Both the position numbers and the translations under genes were made by a program. From Takakia lepidozioides (taxonomy: Eukaryota; Streptophyta; Takakiopsida; Takakiales; Takakiaceae), in contig CM060734.1 in NCBI GenBank assembly GCA_030704615.1, forward strand, positions 33,868,042-33,932,041: 64,000 nucleotides of DNA, given 5' to 3'. The first letter of the stretch is position 1, and each line of letters begins with the position of its first letter. Below, one piece after another: positions 1-13,800 of the stretch. A model generated the notes under the pieces. It worked only from the letters and a program-made list of their open reading frames with translations. It had not been told where the DNA came from and made no database searches.

Positions 1-1811
1 GGCTGAGGGCAAAGAGCTTTTTATAAGATTGCTACCTGAACTGGAGGACTCCATCGCCCCTCAGCTTCTCGAGAACTGCACCACCATAACGGAGGTTAGT
101 TTGTTTGTGCAGGGTCTTGTTACACTGTATTGGATTTACTTAGCTCATCATTCCTTGATTTTTGGGATCAGACACTAATCTTTCGTTCCATTCCAAACAT
201 TCAGCAATTAGCAGAGGATCATCACGCTTCTGTCTTTTGAACAAGACAGATTTATCATTATTAAGTTTTGTTTTTGAGTGCCCGCCCATGTTTGAACAGG
301 TGAAAGAGGCATTTCTGAAGAAGCACGCTGAGCAGGCTGAGAAGGACAAAAAACAAGCCGTCCAATTTGCCATCATCCAGGAGCTTTCTAAGGTCTTTCT
401 CTCCTCCCTGTAAATGATTCCTTTGTTGTCAAAATTCCTCGTTTCACAGGACAGGCATGGTTGATCCATCGCATCTTCCCCCTCTGACTAATACATGTGC
501 TATGGAAGGTCTGAGAGGTGATGTGATCCTCCTGTGTCTGGCATGGTAACCAGGTGGCAGTAGTTGATGTGCCCAACTCACTGCTGGAGGATCAAGGACG
601 GCAAATGTATGCTGCAAAGCTCATAGAGCTTCAGGTATCCACTTTTACCCCCTTAGTGTCGATCTTGTAAAATGATTCGCAACTCTGTCACAGGTTTCAG
701 AAGGTCATTATAATTCCATGTCTGGTGCCACTCAAAGATACTTCGGATTTCACACGCATTAAATCTGGAAATTTCAAAGAGCTCATGAAAGATGTCGCAT
801 AACGACAGCATTTTGACTCTTTATGGAGCCTTATTTGTTGGAATTTTCCCTCATAACCAGTTGATCTATACATTGGCAGGCAGGCATGAAGCTAAGCAAG
901 GAGCAAGTGGTCTCATTGTCAAGTCAAGAGATGGTGAGAAATTTCCTTCTTTCACAAAAAGAAAGGATTTCCGATTCTGTGAAACAGACGCTCGCGGTGG
1001 CAGAAATTTCCAAGCTTGAAAACCTCAAGGTTGGCTCTCTCTACTCTTGTTTGTAATCGAGTTATTAACGAAACAGATGCTGGCAGTCGCAGAAATATTC
1101 AAGCTTGAAACTTCAAGGTTGGCTTTGCTGTTATGTTAATGTGTTTTTGGGCACCTTTTCCCACCACGGAAGAGGACAAGGCAGCATGTTTCTCAAATCT
1201 GCTAGGTCTGTAGAGGTTGAAGCTGCCACCCACTGCAAGTGATATGCTTTGTTTAAGTTGTGTTTTTACATGTTCTCCACATTTCTAGCTGGTTGCTAAT
1301 GCCTGAAAGCAGACATGCATGACAATCGGAAGATTTACTGAGGACCAAACCACAGGATCTCATTTGTGTTACCCCTTCCTACTAAATTTGAAGCTAGATT
1401 GTATCCATAAGGTGTATTTCTTACAATTGTCTCTGTGCAAATAGTATTCGGAAGAGGAGCTGAATGCAGAAGTTGAGAGTGCAATTGCTGAATTCAAGCG
1501 TTATAACCAAGCCTATGATGAACAACGAGTCAAGGAGCAGGTATTCACCCACTGCCCCTGCTGGATTCTATCAGACCTGCCGGATCTGTGCGTTAGAGCT
1601 GAGCCCAGTAATATATTTAGGCTTTGATTCAAGGGGTGGAGCAGAGCCCAAACTCCTTCTGGGTCATGATACATTCATGTAGTAATCGTACAGGAGACCA
1701 ATATTGATTTATAGTGTGTAATGCTTGCAGGCACAGGAGTTGCTGGAAGGGTCAAAAGTATTGGAGTGGCTTACTCAGCATGCACAAATTAACTACGTGA
1801 TCAAGCAATGA
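1..1811 (+). CDS. TIG: Trigger factor-type chaperone, plastid type, C-terminal part
   Basis: Six exons with continuous phase 0 joins: 2-94, 300-392, 554-634, 880-1029, 1445-1540 and 1731-1811 (TGA stop). They give 197 residues; the N-terminus lies before the window. The order matches the C-terminal helical arms of bacterial and plastid trigger factor: a KELFIRLLPELED segment, the basic stretch AEQAEKDKKQAVQ, VVDVPNSLLEDQGRQ (bacterial counterpart: a DVPxxLI helix), AGMKLSKEQV, then EEELNAEVESAIAEF and a last helix ending VLEWLTQHAQINYVIKQ. Trigger factor is a ribosome-associated folding chaperone and peptidyl-prolyl isomerase; the plant form acts in the chloroplast. The ribosome-binding and isomerase domains and any transit peptide would be upstream. 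Introns are about 80-420 bp. The family is clear; the exact donor of the fourth exon is complicated by a nearby duplicate (1069-1131). Confidence 0.88.
1069..1131 (+). repeat. Decayed tandem duplicate of a trigger factor exon end
   Basis: The end of the fourth visible exon and its donor (about 979-1040) recur about 90 bp downstream. The copy reads KQMLAVAEIFKLET where the exon reads KQTLAVAEISKLEN, and both run into AAGGTTGGCT. The copy has lost one A before its donor, so using it would change the downstream frame. It lies in the intron and looks like a decaying exon duplicate. Confidence 0.75.
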
Positions 1812-2544
1812 TAGGGAAGCCACATATCTATTTGAAGATGTAGGTTGATACTTCATACTCTCAGGTTGAAGCCTGAACTCATGTTTGAATAGTTCACACA
1901 TTTTTTCAGTTTAGAAGTTAGAGCCTTTGGAAATCTGAGGAGTAGAAATGCCTGTAGATGGAGACATGGGAGTTAGAGGAGAGCTAGGACAGATGTGGTA
2001 TATTCTTTGAGGTAGAGCACGTGGTTATCATGTTAGGGACCTTCTCCTAATGAGATGGTCGTATTCGTAGTATTGATAAGTTAGATGACAGCTTGAATGT
2101 CCGTTACTTGTGTATGAGTAATTGCATAATTGAAATTGAAACAAGCGGCTGGTCGCCGGTGGCTCCTCAGATTGACCCCTTCCGGGAGACGTAGGAGAGG
2201 GTGAGAGGTACTAGGTGTGTTTTGCTGTGTGAGGATGAGGATTGTGGAGGCATAAGGAGAAGCGTGAGCTGCGAATCTTGCCCAGTGAAGAGCTTGATGT
2301 GTAAGGGGGCCAGAGGGGGGGTGGGCAAAGCCCTTACCCTCCCAGATGTGCTGGGTAGCACTACCCATGGCTCCAAAGATACGTCTCTGTGATGTAGGCT
2401 GGAAAATGTGTGCAAGTCCATAAGACATGTCGGTGGACTCGTGTAATAAGGGTGAGTGAGCCGAAATGTGCTGATAAGTAAGGCAAGATCTATGACTAGT
2501 GCTTACTCTTTTTTTAATTTATTTTTAACCTATTTTCATCCATA
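1812..2544. other. Intergenic DNA after the trigger factor gene
   Basis: This stretch holds the 3' UTR and downstream flank. Reading frames at 2081-2428 on both strands overlap one another and show no family motif or splice pattern. I see no gene here. Confidence 0.6.
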
Positions 2545-4343
2545 ATAAACCTTGAAAATTCATCCATCTATTTTTCATAAATTGAAAAAATGTACTCATA
2601 TAAGACATTGTTCAGAAAAAGAGAGGTGTTACCTGGTGAAGGCATTAGGAAGTAGTTCTCAAAGAGGTGTCACTTTGGAGAAGGCACCAGAGGGGCTGGC
2701 TTAGTGATTTTTGACATTGATACATAGTTTCCTCTTTAGAGTAAAGAGGAGCCAATAAAATCAAATAGTTGTTCACTTGAGTTCAAGAGTAGAACCAAGG
2801 TGAAGACATGTGGAGGGCATGTTAGCTTTCCCTGTAATGGACAAATGAACTGATCTCCTGTAGGCAAGCTTCTTTTTAAGCTTAGCCAACAAGTCTCACT
2901 CCTGTGAAGGTCACTCAAGTCATGGCCAATTTGACATCCAAGAAGAACATGAGACTGATTTTCCCCAATTGACTTTCAGACCGGAGGCTTGACTAAAGGT
3001 AGCCAGGGGGCGGAGGGTTCGATTGACATTCCAGATGAGCTGTTATCCACCAGCAATACCATGTCATCCACATACATAGAGGTTTTAATACTGTAGGATG
3101 GAGTAGGAGAAAACGAAACCCGGAGCCCAAGGATATATTGCTGAGAGTGCAGCAAATGGCCTAGCCCATCAGCCTCAATGAGGAAGAGGAAAGGAGAGAG
3201 GGGCATCCCTGCCTAACTGAGCGGAAAAGCCGAAAGGGCTTTGACAAAGCCCCGTTGATCATAACTTTACTGGATGCTGACAGGAGCAGAATTCTACATT
3301 TCTCAATGGCAGATAATAACTAGTCCCAGTCTACATTATCGAAAGCCTTCTCGAAGTCGAGCATAAGGAGGGCTAACGGCTGTTTTGATTCATGAGCAAA
3401 GTGTAGAGCCTCATTAACCAGTAAGACATTGTCTAGAATCATTTTTTATTTTTATTTTTTATGAATCCAGATTGCTCGGGGCGTATGAGCTTGTGTAGGA
3501 GTGAAGCCGGACAGCCAGAGCCTTGGCTATAGCCTTGTCAAGAGGGTGATAGGTCTATAATTGGGTAGTTCATCCCTGTTGCCTGTTTGAAGATGAGAGT
3601 TGTGACTCTTTGGGGTGAAGGCATAAGTTAATTCCCTTATGAAGAATGTCGTTCGTCATAGCCAAAAAATCTTCACTCACCTCCATCCAAATCGCTTTAT
3701 AAAATTCTATCGGGAGGCCATCCAGTCCCAGGGATTTGAAGGAGCTAAGTTTATCCAGCACATCCCCGAGCTCTATGGCTGAGAAGGGAGCAGAGAGGGT
3801 AAGGAGGTCAGCCGGGGAGATAGTAGAAGGGAAGCTGCGAAGGACAGATTGGGAGGAAGAGGATTGAAGCGTGTCTGCAGCACTTTTACTGAAGAGGTTT
3901 GAGAAATATGAAGCAGTGGAAAAGGTCATATGATTAGGATCCCTAAGTACAAAACCCTATGATAAGTGATATGGAGCACTAATCGTGGTGGCCGCACATC
4001 TTTGATTAGCTTTGACGGGACATCTTCTCACCTTTCAAAGACCAGTTTATTCCAGCTTTTCTACCAAGATTATCCTCTTTGGTCTTAAGCACTTCTGCCA
4101 AGTTGCACTAGCCAGAGCAAAGGAAGTCATGGTTTGAGGTCCCCAACATGTTCGATTCAATAACCCTTTGGTAGTATTGTGCAAGACATTTGAGCTGGGC
4201 TTTTTCCCTTCTAATTTGGTCTTTAGCACAGGACGAGGCCAATTTCTGAGAATGACTCCTCCTTTGTGAATATGGAGAGTTTCATCTATGACTCCTATGG
4301 AGAGTTTCATCCATGATTCATTTCCATTATGCACTCTTGCCAC
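2545..4343 (-). mobile_element. Broken LINE (non-LTR retrotransposon)
   Basis: Reading the minus strand, remnants of one ORF2 appear in order. A segment at 4047-4130 resembles the region before the reverse transcriptase (INWSLKGEK). At 3570-3929 is GLDGLPIEFYKAIW, the usual start of plant LINE RT. At about 3545-3585 is NYRPITLL. At 3315-3360 is LDFEKAFDNVDW, carrying the first catalytic aspartate, and at 2976-3206 are PLSPFLFLI and YVDD, the catalytic box. Stops and frameshifts separate every block, so the element is dead. The 2545-2760 segment is shared with 31075-31240 and is probably its 3' untranslated tail. The 5' end (endonuclease) was not found. Confidence 0.85.
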
Positions 4344-4814
4344 CTCAAAAATTTCCTAGTCTTCCACTTTTGTTTTCATCCATAGTTTTTCATCACTTAT
4401 GCAACGTGCTACACGATTGGGGAGGATCAATCCGAGGAGCCAACAACATACTACAAGATGCCAAGGAAAATAAAATCGCCAAAGTGTAAGCGTGCCTTGA
4501 CTACCTAATCCTAGCTTCCAGTCCCAAGCACCAAGGCCCCTCATGGTGGGTTGATCACAGAACGAGAGAGAGCGAGCCAGGTGGAAGGAGGGATCTGGTG
4601 AAGAGAGGGGACGAAGCAATGTATCGATACGTGAATTCATCGGCTGAAGCTGGAGTGCTCTGCAATGAGAAAAGATTTTGTCGCAGAGATCTCAGTGGAC
4701 ACAACAGCTGCTGTCACGATCTGAGTATGGACGTTTCATAGCTTGGGTGCAGCCAGGGAAAGTCGTTGAAGGGAACTGGGAGGGGTTGGGAGGTGAGAGA
4801 CAGAAGCCTAGAAG
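4344..4814. promoter_or_regulatory. VPS51 upstream region and 5' leader
   Basis: A 471 bp gap between LINE remnants and the VPS51 start codon. It must hold the promoter and leader, but I recognise no TATA box or other defined element. The minus-strand frame at 4356-4640 shows no recognisable family. Confidence 0.35.
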
Positions 4815-7800
4815 ATGGCGGAGGACCAGGATGAGAAAGCGAAGCGTCTGCGGGAGCTTCTCAGCAGTTTCTATGGCTCCGGATCACCGGACGCAGCAGC
4901 TTCGTCGGGCCGTCGTGATTCTTTGCAGGGCATCAACCTCCCTAACTTTGATAGCGACCATTACATGTCCTCTCTGGTTGGTGTCCTTTTCTGCTTCTTT
5001 CTCTCCCACTATAATAAGGTGTTTTCCTGCTTGGACAATGTTTTTCTTCTTCATTGCCATCCATGGAAATGATGGAGTTATGTAGATATTCTGGGGGAGA
5101 TCTGATCGCGAGAATCAGCTTTATATATCGGACCAGCCATTAGGTTTTCCTCCTTCCTACTAATACAACAGAATATAAAATCACTCGCACTTCCAGATGA
5201 CAAAACATGGGTTAAATTCTTCAGAAATGCAGGAAAATTCGGGCAAACTTTAGTCTTTCTATGTTGTAAGTAGCTCCAATTGTGAGATGGCTCTCCAAGT
5301 ACCTGCCCCTCTGAAAGAATGCGAAAATCATGGGAGAACAGGGGTTCCCTCAAAATTTCTTGCTTTCTGGAGTGAAGGAAGTATCCTTGTCATGTATTAT
5401 AAATGGCAAGTGACCCTGAGAAACCGGAACAGAGAGCTCTTCCCAAACAACAAATTACACTCATTGGTGTGCATATGCATGTTGATGCAGCTCCGCAAGA
5501 CTCCATTGGATAAATTACTGCAAAGGCACGTGGAGATGGCAGCAGAAATTAAAAATCTGGACAGCGATATGCAGATGCTAGTGTATGAGAACTACAACAA
5601 ATTCATCAGTGCAACTGACACCATTCGACGGTAGCCATTTGACATCCCTCCTGTTGGCAGGGCATTTATCTTGCTCAATTCACTGGCGGGATTATATAGA
5701 ACACATTGGGCTCTCAGAGAACCCGAGGGAGATCCTTACAACTGTCACACTGTGTCAGTGCAGAATGAAGGAGAATGTGGCAGGCATGGAATCTAAAATG
5801 GACCAACTCCTTGACACGGTACTTTTCTTTGTTGACTCATACTCTATGATTCCACTTGATTCACCATGGTTAGAAAATGTTGGTTATTCAAACATAACCA
5901 CTTAGAAAAATCATTCATCTTCTGGATTACAAATGAAGGTATCAGAGAGCACTAATGGTAGATTGATTTTCCCACTTGTCACTAGTGCATTCTGCATGAG
6001 GGGGGGTGGGGGGGTGACTGTGTGGGCACATGGAGGGAGGGGGTGTTTCTGCTAACTGTTATTGTATGTCAATCCAGAGTTCACGGCTTGCATATACATA
6101 ATTACGGTTTTCCATTATAGAATTGAAAGTAGAGAATTACACTTTCAGTTTTGAGAGTCAAATCCTGGCCTATAACAATTGGTTTAGTCTGCAGCTGGTA
6201 GGGAGTAATGTAGCGTTTTGAATTGACTAGGGGTGTTTCACAGCTTGTAGCCGTCAACCACACTTCACTCTATCTAGTGGTCAAATCCAGCTACCAAGAG
6301 CCATGTCTGTTTCTTGTTCCATGGTCTGTCCTCGCTTGTGGGAAGAGTATCTAGGTTTCAGGAAGGCTTGAAACCACCCAAATCTCAGTGAACTTTGTTT
6401 GTGGACAGGTGACGGCTGTGAGGGCAAAGAGTGATGGTATAAATGCTTCTTTATGTGAGCGCCGTGAGCGCATTGAGGAGCTCAATGGTACCCGCAGCCT
6501 TCTACGAAAAATTCAGGTGTTCACGTGTAGCCCTGGATATCTGTTGAGTTCAATACGAGGATATATGTTCATGATCAATGAAGCACAACTTTATAGAACA
6601 GTCATTGTGCGCAATATGCACATAATACTCAAGTGTGAAATATATTCGCATCCAGCCGCTACTTCAGCTCTTTGATGACAGACCTTGTTGGGACCATGAC
6701 CTGACATTCCCAAGCTCCGTGTGTGTCTCATCAGATTTAATGGGAAGACTATGTACTGCAAAGTCCAGGTTTCTGAGCTGCAAAAGGTTGCCTAGGTTGT
6801 CGTTGGTGATGCCAAGCTCAGAGAATGCTAGCTGCAGAGCTGCCACTTGAGGGCTTCCGAGAAACTTGTGTAATCTAAATGCAAGCGTTTTGTGCTGAAT
6901 TGTCCAGTTCATATTTGATCTGCCACAACGTTTGCGTAAATGCATGAAGACCAAGGATTACAGCGCTGCAGTCAAGTACTATCTTGGAGCACTTCCCATT
7001 CTCCAGGTATGGAGATTGTATTTATGTATATCCATGTGTATAGACTATTGGGTTCTCCCAAGTCTTGGAGCATATACATCTGGCACATAAGCGGTCTTCT
7101 AAATAGAATTGGGGAAAGGGGCAGGATGCAGGAAGGTCATGTACTATGCCTCTCTCTCACAGATATATGGTTTCGTAATCCTCTATGGGGTCTATCGATG
7201 TTTGCCTGGCACTTTAATCTTGCAGTAGAAGTTATCTGCATGAAGGATGCAGGAGCTTATGATCCTTAGTCTAGTCCAGAGGAGTTTCTTCTTCTCAACA
7301 TTTAGTTATTGAGTTCATGCTAGATAAACGTGACATGGAAAGTGTCAAGTTACATTAGCCACCGGTCATGATTAGGGTGGTGGTGATGATGGGATGCCGA
7401 TTTGGGGAGATTAGGCATATGGCAAATCATCCTTTCAGACTTGCAAGGTGGAGGCTGAGGAAATCATTGCCAACCTTACGAAGCGCCTCCAAGTACCTCA
7501 TCTCTACTTTGTATCCCTTTCTTCTCTTGCGTGCATTTTTTCTTAATGTCCGATCTCTGTCTGTTTATTTTCTCCTCCACCAACCCAGTGGAAGTGCCCT
7601 AGTAACCATGCGTCCTCTGGATATATTGCTATTCTTCCTTGTCAGCAAGAACAGGTAGTGTCTAATGACTTGGTTACGTATGCATTGGCATCTGGTAATG
7701 TTGTCAATGAAAATCAACTGCTTATACTGCTGGGGGGTTTCCTTTGGGCCAGAGGTGCAGTACTGACGGAGATTGATACTTACCTTGTACAGGATCAGGT

Positions 7801-10800
7801 GATGGACTCGTCATTCTCTGTTCCTTCTCGAGCTGAAGCTGTCACACTCCTGCAACGATTAAACCATCCAGTAGGCTCCATCAAACTGTCCTAGTAGTCC
7901 TGTAACCTGGGCTCTTGTGTGTTGGACAAGTACATTGGGATATGGTTCTTATGCAGAGTGTGTGATTGCGTTTGAGTTCCTGAGAGCAATATATATGCTT
8001 AGTGTCCGCTTGTTGCAGCGTACCAGCGGAGCCCATGCTCTAAGCCAACATTTGCACAAGAGGGTTACTTGTGGGTATTGATGCGACATATATTTGTGGT
8101 GGTGTAAATTCAGGTGGAAAGCATGATTGAAGTGTACCTAGCTGCACATTGGGACCGTCTGTTAAGGGACTTGGGGGTCGCTGAGCCAACAATGGCAAAC
8201 AAGTTGAAGGGATGGCTTGGTTTGGAACCACGGACTGCAGACACAAAGGTGAAGAGGGAGACCCCAGGTTCTCCACAGAAAGCTATGGAGCAAATTGAAG
8301 AGGTAATTAGTTTTGGCCAGTGACTGTAGTACGTTCGGTAATTGCTTCAAATGATTGAGCTTTGATTTCTGTATTGTGTGTGTAGAACTTTATTTTAACT
8401 GGCTTGTCATCATATCTCTTTGGTGCAATCCCGGCAACTGTAAATCTTAATGCCATGAATGTGGTTTCTGCAGGATTTTATTGACGACTTCATAGAGACA
8501 GCAACTACCTATAGGGCACTCTTCCCAACGGGCGAGAAGCGCCTTACAGAGGCTGCCACCAATCTCTTTGATCAGTTTGTTCTCTTGGCTAAGCTTTGCT
8601 TGTCCACCACCATCCGTGATTGGTCTCTCTGAAGCCATTTAGTCATTGCAGAGTTCATGGCTTTACTAAATTACATGACTGTGTCATATGTATATCTGAG
8701 CCTGCTGTGTCTTCTGTATTGTATTGTTATATATTGTGTTTCACACTTGTCTTATCTAGTGTTAGTTATGGATGAATTTTCTTGTGTATGTAGAGAGGTA
8801 GGTTGTTATTTCTAACTTCACATGCTTTGCATGGATGTGAGTGTAGGCATGTAAGTGTATTGGATGCCTTTTAGGCATGTATGGAGGTCCATGAAATTTT
8901 CGCAAGGGCTGACTGTACATAGGTTTTCCTTTCTTGTTCGTTTAACCATCCTTGGTCTTCCACTGCTCTCTACCTTGCTCTTGTGTTATTCCTTCAAATC
9001 TGTCTTTATTTTTCTCTCTTTTGTTGTACTCAGTCCCATGGCTCCCCTGTCAACGTTATCAAAGTTCCTTTCTTTCAGGAGGCTTTTCGCCTTAGAGAAT
9101 CACTCCCCTGTTGAATGGCTGTTTATGGCTGTGGTGTCCCCACTGTGCTGTCCTGGTTTTTCTCTCTTCTATTGTCCCATAAGCACTGGGGGTGTGATAA
9201 GGTTCCTTTCGTTCGTTCTTTCTTTCTGATGCCAAATCTTATATCAATACCCTGCATCCCAAACTGATTGAATTCAGCTTCCTGTGGATTTTATAAATAA
9301 AGTTCCTTTCGTTTGCTCTTCCTCTACTCCTCTCTGATGCCAACTCTTATATCAATACACTGTATCCATTGGTGCTAATTTGGTAAGTTGATTGGTCAGA
9401 ACTCAACGAAGTTGGTTCCTGAAGGGATTGCTATGCCAATAAGGCTGAGGTACGTCAACATTTGCATGATGAGGGGCATCTCATCACAATCACCCCACCC
9501 GTTGTCTGGCTTTCCTGCAGGTACTTTGCAAGTGTCCAGAAGTCGCTGCAGCCTGAGATTGGAATACCATCTGCCACAGAACTGATTGCAGCTCTTGGTC
9601 AGCAAATTTTCCTTTTCAAGATTGCTGATTCAAGTGGTGGGGACATACTAGAATTTCCTTTACTTTGGACAACCAGCATGTAGCCCAGTGGTAATGGGCA
9701 CATACCACGTTGGATGTGGTTGTGGGTTCAAACCACGGTCTGGTGTGTCATGAAGGTGTCCACCTTCCTAGCGGAAGGCAGTAGCCCTTCGGGGTGAAGT
9801 GACTCCATAAGTTATGCTTCCTTCGGGAGGCGTCATACTTTCCTTTACTTTGTCAACAAACACTCATAGGGCTAGAGCAGCAGAGCTGGATTTAAAACTT
9901 GGGGCTAAAAGATGTCAGGATATCAACACACAACTCCCCAAATATTGACATAGGCTATGTGAGGCCAATGTCATGGCGTATTTTGAGTTTGAGTTTTGGG
10001 CTGTACCCTGGGTTTAACAGAGGGTTGGTCCCCTGCAGTGACTTTGCCTTCAAGGGAATATCACAGCCACTGCTTTGGGGGAGTGAGGATATCCCCATGG
10101 ACGTCATAAAGTCTTTTTCTTTTCATATACTCTCTCTGTCTCTCGCTACGGCTGAAAGTCGAGAGGCTGAGCCAAAAGCCCAGGCTCTTTTGGGGCCTAG
10201 TTATTGGGCGAACCATACACAGCAGATTGATCCTTGTGTAAAGGGATTTCTAGAGGATGTTGGGAAAACTTGGATCAATTGTCTGTTCCAAGGTAAGTCA
10301 TACTACCGGTGTCAGCCCCTGACAAAGGTAGGTTCTGTCCCTTTGTCTTCCGCTCAAACAGAGCGTGGGGTCAGTGGCCACAAGGCTATGGCAAACAATG
10401 TCTTATGAGGACATCATCGCTCTCGCTCTCTCGCTCTCTCGGACGCTATAAAGCACCATTTCATTTCATTTCTCTCTCTCTCTCTCTGTCTCTCTGCTAC
10501 GTCCAACCAGGCTAAGTCTCTAGAATCCATTCAAGTGGGGGTGCTTAAGGAGTGTATGTCAGCATGCTCCAAAACAGCCAATGTGGCTGTTCGGGGTGAG
10601 TTTGGCATTCCGTCCTTAAGCTCCCGACGAGATGAATTCAAGGTCAGATGGTGGGGTCAGCTGCAACATATGTCCAACACCAGATATCCTAAGTTAATCG
10701 ATTCTATATCTTGGAAACAGGACTGCCCTGTCAAACAGGCTAAGTCCTGGCAGAAGAGAGTAGAAGAGATTCTCAAGGACCTGGACCTGGATCCGCAAGT

Positions 10801-13800
10801 CTTGACCCTGCTGGATAAATCTGACTTAGAGGCTGTAGTGTCCAAAGCCATGTCTGTTGCCATGAGATTGTCTGATGAAAATGAAGTTAGGCAGAAAACT
10901 TCCCTGAACTTGTTTCCAGTCAGTGACATGGGGGAGGACATCTTGGATGACCTCAAGGGTCTACCCACTCTCGGCACTAGACTGAAATTTAAACTCAGGG
11001 CAGGAAGCCTACCTTTGAACAGCAAACAGAAGCAGAGAGGAAAGGGAGAGTGCAATTGCCCGTTGTGTGGGCAATCTGAAGACAGTATTCATTTTCTGAT
11101 ACACTGTCCGGGGTTCTCTCACCAAAGAGACGTTCTCTTCAAATCTATCAAGGGAATTGTGCCTGTACCCCTGTTTACCAACTTTGAAAGTCTCGAGGCT
11201 GAGCCAAAAGCCCAGGCCCTCCTGAGGCCTAGTTTTTGGGCAAATCACACCCAGCAGATTGATGCTTGTGTGAAGGGATTTCTAGAGGACATCTGGAAAA
11301 CCCGGATTAATTCTATATATGAAGGTAAGTCTTACTACCAACGTCAACCCCTGACAGAGGTAGGTTCTGTCCCTTTTGTTCCCGCTCAAACTGGGCGCGG
11401 GGTCAATGGCCACAAGGCTACGGCAAACAACGTCTTATGAGTACATTCTCTCTCTCTCTCTCTCTCTCCCTCCAGCCCTTTTGTTTGCGGATGACTTCGC
11501 AGGCGCAGGCAAAGGGGAGACTCCTTCCAATCTCCAGGAGTTGATTGATTGCGCGAAGAGATACTTTGACCCTTGGGGGCTAGAGGCTAACGTCAGTAAA
11601 TGTGCAGTGGTGGCATTGAACGACCGAGGACAGGGAGGAGGTGATCCCAAGAAATGGGAAGCCAAGAGATTCCCGTCCTCCCTTTCTACACATACCTCGG
11701 CTTTGGATTTTTCCTCCAACTGTAATTGGGATGCACATATTCAGAAAGTTGTTCACACTGACAAGCGCAAAGCGCTGGGTCTCACTAACTTTCTCCACTG
11801 CAGAGGGATCAACTCTGAGGTTAAAAAAACCATGCTTTGTCGCGTTATTAGACCTGCCTTAGAGTGCGCATTGGTTTGATAACTCCAACCAGGCTAAGTC
11901 TCTAGAATCCACTCAAGTGGGGGTGCATAGGGAGTGCATGTCAGCATGCTCCAAAACAGCCAATGTGGCGTTCGGGGTGAGTTTGGCATCCCTTCCTTAA
12001 GCTCCCGACAAGATGAATTCAAGGTCAGATGGTGGGGTCAGCTGCAACATATGTCCAACATCAGATATCCTAAGTTAATCGACACTATATATTGGAAGCA
12101 GGATCGCCCTGTCAGACAGGCGAAGTCCTGGCGGAAGAGAGTAGAAGAGATTCTCAAGGATCTGAATCTTAGCCCGCAAGTCTTGACCCTGCTGGATAAA
12201 TCTGGCTTAGAGGCTGTAGTCTCCAAAGCCATGTCTGTTGCCAGGAAATTGTCTGATGAAAATGAAGTTAGGCAGAAAACTTCCCTGAACTTTGTCTACC
12301 CACTCTCGGAACAAGACTGAAATTTAAACTCGGGGTGGGAAGCCTACCTAACAGCAAACAGAAGCAGAGAGGCAAGGGAGAGTGCAGTTGCCCGTTGTGT
12401 GGGCAACCTGAAGACAACATTCATTTTCTGATTCATTGTCCGGGGTTCTCTCACCGGAGAGACGCTCTCTTCAAATCTATCAAGGGAATTGTGCCTGTAC
12501 CTCTGTTTACCAACTTTGAAAATCTCGAGGCTGAGCCAATAGCCCAGGCCCTTTTGGGGCCTAGTTATTGGGCAAACCGCACACAGCAGGTTGATGCTTG
12601 TGTAAAGGGATTTCTAGAGGATATCTGGAAAACCCGGATCAATTGTTTATTCCAAGTTAAGTCTTACTACCAGCGTCAGCCCCTGACAAAGGTAGGTTCT
12701 GTCCCTTTGTGTTTGCTCAAACTGGGTGTGGGGTCAATGGCCACAAGGCTACGGCAAACAACGTCTTATGAGTACATTCTCTCTCTCCCTCGCAATTGCC
12801 TTTGTGAGTGCCTTAATGGCAGTTGTGGGAAAATAAGTTCATACTTCTGGGGATAAGGTAAACCATGAACCCCACAAAAGGCTCTGGGAGGGTTACCTGC
12901 GGGGTCAATGGCCATAAGGCTATGGCAGGGAACGGCATGAGTACATTGTCTCTCTCTCTCTCTCCCTCACCCTCACCGCCAAGGTAAGTCATACTACCAG
13001 CATCAGCCCCTGAGAAAGGTAGTTTCTGTCCCTTTGTGTTGCGCTCAAAGTGGGCGCCAGGTCAATGGCCACAAGGCTATGGCAAACAACGTCTTAGGAG
13101 TACATTCTCTCCCTCACAAGTTATGGCAAACATAATCTTTCTCTCTCCCTCACAGGTCTAAGGCCCTGCATGCAGCCCAGAGTGACTGGTGGAAGCCTCC
13201 TGTACCCTGCACATCCCCAAGCATGTCATTTCTCTGGTAAACGCAGGGCTATAAAGTTAAAAGCAATAACTCTGCAACTGGGCTGTCGAGTTTGCATGCG
13301 GACAAGTGCCTCTAGCGGGAAACTAAAATTATGCATGCAGCTGAGCTGCAGGGATAAGCTAAACCCTGGTGGGTGCGAACCCCACAAAGGCTTTGGGAGG
13401 GTTAATTTGCTGCGGGGTCAATGGCAGTAAGGCCATGGCAAGCCAACGTTCGCAGGGAATACGAGTACATTCTGCCTTACAGGTCTAAGGTGGCGGAAGG
13501 TTTGCAAAATGCATTCTCAGGTGGCGTCCATGGCACACTGCCATTCATGTGCTGAAGCACGAAGAGTTTCCGAACAAAACGAAGTTAGACATAAAACTTC
13601 CCTGAACTTGGTCTTCCTTTGAGCAATAAACAGATGCAGAGAGGAAAGGGAGATTGTCAATGCCCGATGTGCAGGCGGCCTGAAGACTATCCACAATGTC
13701 TGGGGTATTCTCATCAGAGAGTGACCATCAAGAACATAGTCCCTGCACCTCTGTTCACCATCTTTCAAAATCTCGAGGCTGAACCTAAAGCCCTGGCCCT

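Noticed and set aside
7871-7893. In-frame TAG soon after a VPS51 exon, which suggested a truncated gene.
   Set aside because: A donor GTAGGC at 7871 ends the exon at CCA in phase 0 and joins VESMIEVYL at 8114, as family similarity requires. The stop is intronic.
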